Assembly (NCBI GenBank): GCA_003008705.1
Contig: PDUO01000006.1
Coordinates: 505,295 to 569,294, forward strand
Source of the DNA: Pezicula radicicola
Lineage: Eukaryota; Ascomycota; Leotiomycetes; Helotiales; Dermateaceae
Direction of reading: 5' to 3'
Length of the DNA: 64,000 nt
Below the pieces are notes generated by a model. The model was not told where the DNA came from and did not search any database. It saw only the letters and a program-made list of their open reading frames with translations. Below are positions 58,872 to 64,000 of this stretch, piece after piece (within the stretch, counting starts at the first letter, position 1; every line of letters starts with the position of its first letter). Both the position numbers and the translations under genes were made by a program.

Positions 58872-59684
58872 ATGTCTTCAGGCTTCGTGTCTGGCGGGAC
58901 CACCGATGCCCCTATCGAACGGAGTGATGAATGGCTAGCCGCCCAGCAAGAAATCGAGGCTAGTAGAGCTCGCAAAGCCGCAGAAGCCCGAGCTTCAGAT
59001 GGCAGAAGTTTGTTCGAGACATTGGAAGCCAACAAAGGTATTACGGATATACCACTTTCCTGTGTTCCATTTTAGAACTTGGACTGATCACGTAGTGGTG
59101 CTTTGAAATGACCAGCCGCCAAACAAGAAGCCTTTGAAGAAGCAAATCGATTGAAGAATCAGTTCCGAGCTCTGGACGAGGACGAGGTCGAATTCCTGGA
59201 CTCGGTACTGGAGAGCACACGAGCCGAAGAAGAGCGGGTGAGGAGGGAAACTGCAGAAGGTTTAGCTTTGTTCAGGCGCCAACAAGATGAAGCGGACAAG
59301 AAAGCTCGAGGAAGTGATGGATCGCCAGCTGCAGAAGCATCGCCAACGGTGGAGGAAGAACAATGGGCTACTGCTGGACGAAAACGAAAGAGGACGAAGG
59401 ATAAAGAAGTACTGAAGGGCGTGAAAATTCGGAGGTCATCATCAACGACCGAGCAGACCATAAATTTGCCAAAGACGACATCCACCACCCCAAGCAAGGA
59501 AACTTTAAGCAAAAGGCCAGACACGAACCTTCCGTCTCCAAAAGCTTCTAGTAGTACAGTTGCCACAAAAAGTCAAGGACAGCCATCTGCCAGTCCACAA
59601 ACCAAAAAGACCCTAGCCATTGCTCCAACTTCAAAGGGTGGTCTTGGCCTGGTTGCCTATGATTCTGACGATGATAGCGACTGA
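58872..59684 (+). CDS. FAM192A/Fyv6 N-terminal domain protein, 244 aa
   Basis: Relative of human FAM192A (PIP30/NIP30) and yeast Fyv6, the latter a second-step splicing factor. Exons are 58872-59037 and 59116-59684. The N-terminal domain is read across the intron: DEWLAAQQEIEASRARKA, GRSLFETLEANKAAKQEAFE, EANRLKNQFRALDEDEVEFL and DSVLESTRAEEERVRRETAE. The rest is low-complexity and basic (GRKRKRTKDKEVLKGVKIRR, a likely nuclear signal) and rich in Ser/Thr/Pro, with an acidic end YDSDDDSD. Length suits the fungal members. Nuclear function in splicing or proteasome regulation is inferred from homologues. Confidence 0.85.
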
Positions 59685-61328
59685 TTCCAATCATTGAGTG
59701 CCAGCGTTCATGGAATGCCTACCAGGGATTTCGGGGAGCGCCGGACCGAATGCACAACTCGTACACTTTCACTACTTCCTGTCTGCAGAATGCGATCAGC
59801 TCTGTGAAAGTCCTTGTGGCCATACATTTCAGGTGATGGTTTGTGATTCCCGCGTTCCGACTCTTGAGTATGTAATCTTTTGTGCCCCTACTACTTCGTC
59901 TGAGAAGAACTTAGCTTCGGTGAGGATTGAGGTTGTCACTTGCTTGCTAGACCGATATTATCTTAAAGGGAACATAGAAACCTTCACTAATTAAACTGAT
60001 ATCAAGTGAGTTTTCCGAGCAGATTGCAATGCCAGTAGATCGCATGGCTTTTCCTTCGAATCATCATGATGTTTCAGATATTATCTGAAGTGGCTTTGGC
60101 ATTTAGCAATACATCCTAAAATACAACGACTGTAGTGTATTGCAAGCAAAATTATATACTCGGTTTAACTTGGAAGCTGTTTGACATTACTGTGGAACTA
60201 TCTTTTAGATTGCCAAATATGCTCTCAAAACCGCATTGCAAGAGCTAATATGTTATGGAAGACTTTCCAGCCAGGCTTTCATATGCTCTAAGGGTTACTT
60301 AGGGCGTCTAGGGTTCTGCTTCTCGCCCCTTTGAAGTATAATTGCACGATTCTAAGAATTCTTTAAGACACGACCAGCTTAGCGTTTCTATTTTGCAACT
60401 AATGCCTAGGTAGGTGCGCCATTTATAGTACCTCATCTGTAACTTACCGTAAATATCTAAGCGAGTTAGATATCTACGTGTTGATGCTAATAATATAGCA
60501 TCTTTGATAATGATCACGTATTTGGATAAATACGGATCTAAATTCATTTTCTCTATACAGTGTAGTAAAATTGCCTTTTTGTTGTCTTCGACGAAAGACT
60601 CTCGTAGACTCAAAGTCAACATCCTTAATAGAATCGTTTTATATGTTGATTTAAAGCATTTATCTAGACACTCTAAAGCTACCGTGCAGGGATTCATATT
60701 CTGATGGATAAATAATTGATATGAATAACCTAGAGCCAGCTGGCTTCAGTGCTTTGAAGGTGGCAGGGTCTTCTGCTCGTTAACCAGTGGTGAAGCAGAC
60801 TTTTTTTGGGTTTTGTGGGAGAGATACATCACGAAGTGTTTATATAAAACTATCCATGAGTATATGTTTGGTTTGCTGAGACTATTAAAACCATACATCT
60901 TATTCTATATTGGTGCTTTAAAGCGACCTTCAGTTAATAAGGTAATTTGGGAACCCTGGTGGCAAGTACGCATCACATAAAAGCTTAACAATGAGGAAGC
61001 ACCAAATACCAACAACTCCCACCACTTTCCCATACTTTATTCACTCACATCCACTCTGAAAAGTCGAAGACCCATTAAAGAAGCAACTTTATCTTCATTG
61101 TCTCAACTACCTTGATTGAGTACTCGATAAATTAATGGACCTCGGCTCGCGTATCATTGCCAAGATCTGCAACTGGGAAGCTCTTTCGTGTATCTAATCT
61201 TGATCCACCATCCAGCGCGGGTAAAGAGATCAGCACAATATTCCCATCCAGCCCATCAACAACGAAATGCACCCTCGGTAACAGTGCCTCCACCGCATCC
61301 AGAGCGGTCTCAATATCAATCGCCCAGC
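59685..61328. other. Intergenic, 1.6 kb, AT-rich
   Basis: The 60000-60900 part is very AT-rich. A 129-codon minus frame (60308-60697) reads like a diluted basic protein without any motif I know; it could be a mutated remnant. The 61000-61328 part is the leader of the HIT gene. Confidence 0.4.
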
Positions 61329-61927
61329 ATGTCAGAAACGACACCAGAAAATTGCCCCTTCTGCGCAATAGGCGCAACCTATACACCATCACCCGCAACC
61401 CACAATTTCAATCCAGAACTCCTCTCCCCTTCCGCCTTTGTAGTCCTCAGCACGCCACTCTGTGTCGCCTTTCTCGATATTATGCCCCTCTCCCCAGGCC
61501 ATCTGCTCGTAACTACACGCAGACATCGCGAAAAGGTTTCGGATATTACGGTCGAGGAATCGAGAGAATTGGGACAGTGGTTACCGATTTTGAGTCGGGT
61601 TTTGGCTAAGACACTAGATGTTTGGGATTGGAATATTGTGCAGAACAATGGTTTGTTAAACACTGGCGACGCCTTTGGTTTTGTTATCATGTTGCTGACT
61701 AGGGGATTTTTGACTTAGGAGCTGCTGCAGCCCAAGTAGTTCCACATGTCCATTTTCACATTATTCCCCGTCCAGCCTTGACACCCGAGTTGAGGAATAG
61801 ATCATTTACCATGTTTGGAAGGGGCCAGAGGAGTGAGATTGATGACGAAGAGGCGGTTGTATTGTCCCAGAAGTTGCGAGAGGAGTTAGAGAGAGAACTA
61901 GAGACGATGGAAGGTGCTAAGTTATAG
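61329..61927 (+). CDS. HIT-family nucleotide hydrolase/transferase, 176 aa
   Basis: Histidine-triad protein that likely cleaves nucleotide phosphoramidates or dinucleoside polyphosphates. Exons are 61329-61650 and 61719-61927. A possible metal-binding start CPFCAIGATY is followed by FVVLSTPLCVAFLDIMPLSP, GHLLVTTRRHREKVSDI and WNIVQNNGAAAAQVVPHVHF, then HFHIIPRP. The triad HVHFH, with the intron shortly before it, is complete. The start at MSETTPENC fits the family better than upstream codons of the same frame. It is convergent with TRM11. The precise subgroup (HINT, FHIT or HNT) cannot be fixed from sequence alone, though HINT-like is nearest. Confidence 0.9.
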
Positions 61928-62427
61928 ACATGATTTTAGCTACAACAGGGAAGACCGAGGTAGATGGTTATCGCATTGTAGAGCGTTTGGGAGAAAAAGC
62001 CGGTAGGCAGGGCTTTAAACGGTTCGATTCTTGTTCATATTATGACCGAGGGCCTTTATCCACGACACTAACACAGTCTAGTAGTGATTAGATGTTCGGC
62101 AATGAAGTATTCTTCAATGGATTCCAGAGTTTTGGAGCCCAGGTATATCTCCTACGACGAAGTGGTCCCCCGTTAAGATGCTCAAAACCCGTTGATGCAA
62201 TGTTGCGACTCAAGGGGATGTCGTTAAGTAGGAGTTGGTCGAGAAAGAGCGAGCTTCCGTAAGAATCTCTCTCTCTCTCTCTCTCATACACACACAAAAG
62301 TCGTCGCCAATGGAGCATTGCTAGCTCGCATTCCTTTCAATGGAAAACGAGAAATTACCGCAATTGCCATGCGGCATTGTTTCAACGTATCAACCTTCGT
62401 ATGTTCTTCAAGCAAATGGCGTAGAGT
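61928..62427. other. Convergent spacer between HIT and TRM11 genes
   Basis: 500 bases with a (TC) microsatellite at 62266-62285. No gene seen. Confidence 0.5.
62266..62285. repeat. (TC)n microsatellite
   Basis: Ten perfect TC units followed by a short CA-rich tail. Lies in the spacer between two 3' ends. Confidence 0.95.
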
Positions 62428-63891
62428 CTACGATTTGAATCCCTCAAAGTAGCGCTTTCTAAATGGATTCAAATCGTCTGCATTGATCCCCGTTTCCTTG
62501 GCTCTCTGCTCGCGAGTATTGATGACTACAACCTCCGAATCTGGAAGTCGTCGGTAAGTGATAAGTCGTCTCGACCCTAAGCAAGTTAGCAATAATATGG
62601 GTGAAAATTTTGACATACGAACATTTGTTGAATGTCTGTGTGCATATGCTGATGTTCTCAAGACATGGATGTGTGGGAGGATGAATTTCCTCGTCTTGGT
62701 CATTTGATGTTGGTATCCAAAACGACAGCCTACCGTTCTCAACGAGAGATAAGGCTGAAAAGTCTAGGATGTCGTCCAGCATGGCTAGGAAGCTATAAGG
62801 TCTCTTTGGAGGGATATAGCCTTCTTGTCTGCTGAAAAGTCAGTTTTATCTGCAGCAACCAAGTTGGGAGTGCCTACTCATGATGAGCAATTCCATCTCG
62901 GTAAACAATCTCCTTTCCCTTGGTACGATCTCTGCTCCCAAGAACCTTTAAACCCTCACGAACTCCGTATGGTGGATCACACACGATTCCATCAAACAAC
63001 CTTGCGGCCCTTAGAGGAGTATTGGTAAGGTCCGCGACAAAGCTGTCTCCAAATTGACCCGTAAGACCGTACTGAACAAAATTAGCTAGAAGGCTGGTCT
63101 TGCCCTTTCCCCTGATGCTGCGTCCGTCGATATCACTTCCCCAGGCCATAGCACCGAAATGAGCACAAGCCACGGGAAAGCTGCCTGTTCCAACAAATGG
63201 ATCATAGAAGAGTTTTCCTGGACCTGCTAATGAGATGTTGGCCGTTACGAGAGAGAGTTCTGAATCCATAGATGTGGTGCTTATATACTTCCGTTTCTTG
63301 AGGTCATATTTCAGGATGGCATCTCTATCACTGCTGCCAAGGTAGCGTCCAAGATGGACGGACTGAGGCTGGAGTACTGTGTCCCCAAAAGAAACATTTT
63401 CTAGTGGCCAATCTTCCATTATACAAAACTCTTGGTCTGCCCCTTTCATCTTGATTGGGCCCTCAAACCCGAGGAAACGAAACGCTTCAATCAACTGCCG
63501 TTGTTCGGGAATGGTTCTAGATCCCTGGAACGAGTTGATGGCGAACTTGAACGAACAAGTTTTGTACATGGGCCACAGATGCTGCGAGACTTCCCTAACA
63601 TTTCTATGCAGATGCTCGTAGGTAGAGCCAGTTCCCCATGCTTCATAGACTGCTTTTGCAAGAATGCTTCTCCGGACGAGCCTAATCGCAGCATCTTCAG
63701 ATGGTAGTTTGACAAAGCAAAATGGTGACTTGACTTTAGTGAGTACAGAATCTGACAGAAATAGAAGGCCCACGTACTGTTGGGCTATAAGACAGAACTT
63801 TCAGGTCGATCCCCTCAAGCACTGCGAGGGCTTCGAGCTCAGCAAGACGGAAAGTCTCGTGGATCTGGACAAATTTGATCAAGTACTCCAT
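62428..63891 (-). CDS. trm11: tRNA guanosine-N2-methyltransferase catalytic subunit Trm11, 440 aa
   Basis: With Trm112 it methylates G10 of many tRNAs in the cytosol. Exons are 63891-63778, 63728-62878, 62831-62623 and 62576-62428; phases agree. The N-terminal THUMP-like part starts MEYLIKFVQIHETFRLAELE and runs through KSPFCFVKL-type and GTGSTYEHLHRNVREV stretches. The methyltransferase core shows YDPFVGTGSFPVACAHFGA (SAM-binding), GSDIDGRSIRG and FDGIVCDPPYGVREGL, where DPPYG is the catalytic motif. The C-terminus (IPPKRPYSFLAMLDDILDFS ... FNKWSRRLITYRRLPDSE) matches the family across two introns. My first intron ends at TCAAG, which keeps phase zero. Confidence 0.95.
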
Positions 63892-64000
63892 GTTAGCTGA
63901 TTGCGCCAAGTGTCTGTACAACCAGGTCCTGTACGAGCCAAAAACCTTAGGATTTCACCAAGTTTGGAATTTTTGCTGTCTTCAGAAAAAAAGATGAATG

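Noticed and set aside
60308..60697. 129-codon minus frame
   Set aside because: AT-rich with no motif; more likely chance or a mutated remnant than a gene.

Overview
The window is nuclear DNA of a filamentous ascomycete (Pezizomycotina). Evidence for this is the many short introns (about 40-70 nt) with GT..CTAAC..AG signals, 2EXR-type and bHLH-DUF2014 proteins, a fused NirB/NirD-type nitrite reductase, ATG11, a CENP-H subunit and a GH114 enzyme. Helotiales/Leotiomycetes would fit the style of the proteins, but I cannot prove the class. I see about twenty protein genes, one decayed gene and, I believe, one non-coding snoRNA host gene. No tRNA, CRISPR array or intact transposon was recognised. 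Exon limits are my own splice-site reading.

Layout. 0-9.3 kb: aldo/keto reductase (+), 2EXR protein (+), secreted GH114 (-) and a secreted subtilase (-), two of whose introns are copies of each other. 9.3-11.8 kb: gene-poor, with a decayed gene. 11.8-20.0 kb: one giant minus-strand gene with a multi-TM head and a roughly 2,450-residue tail built on tryptophan-containing repeats. 21.5-24.6 kb: SREBP-type sterol regulator (+). 25.3-28.9 kb: nitrite reductase (+), with no nitrate reductase or transporter beside it. 29-31.4 kb: a zinc-finger/PQ-repeat protein in repeat-like surroundings. 32.2-35.8 kb: MFS transporter and TetX-like flavin monooxygenase, divergent and plausibly a detoxification pair. 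35.8-38.1 kb: AT-rich gene desert. 38.1-40.1 kb: a multi-exon fungal gene of unknown function.

41.7-45.2 kb: HMG-box protein NHP6 and a mitochondrial-looking conserved protein (both -). 45.4-46.75 kb: a run of non-coding introns, each holding a box C/D snoRNA-like element. Three have clear terminal stems. Guides match conserved 18S and 25S rRNA and, unusually, 5.8S rRNA. I consider this the most interesting locus. 46.8-48.5 kb is empty of genes.

48.5-64 kb is a dense housekeeping region: ubiquitin-domain protein with a lipidation-type N-terminus (-), ATG11 (-), CENP-H (+, divergent from ATG11), a second aldo/keto reductase (-), a Fyv6/FAM192A-like protein (+), a HIT protein (+) and TRM11 (-, convergent with HIT).
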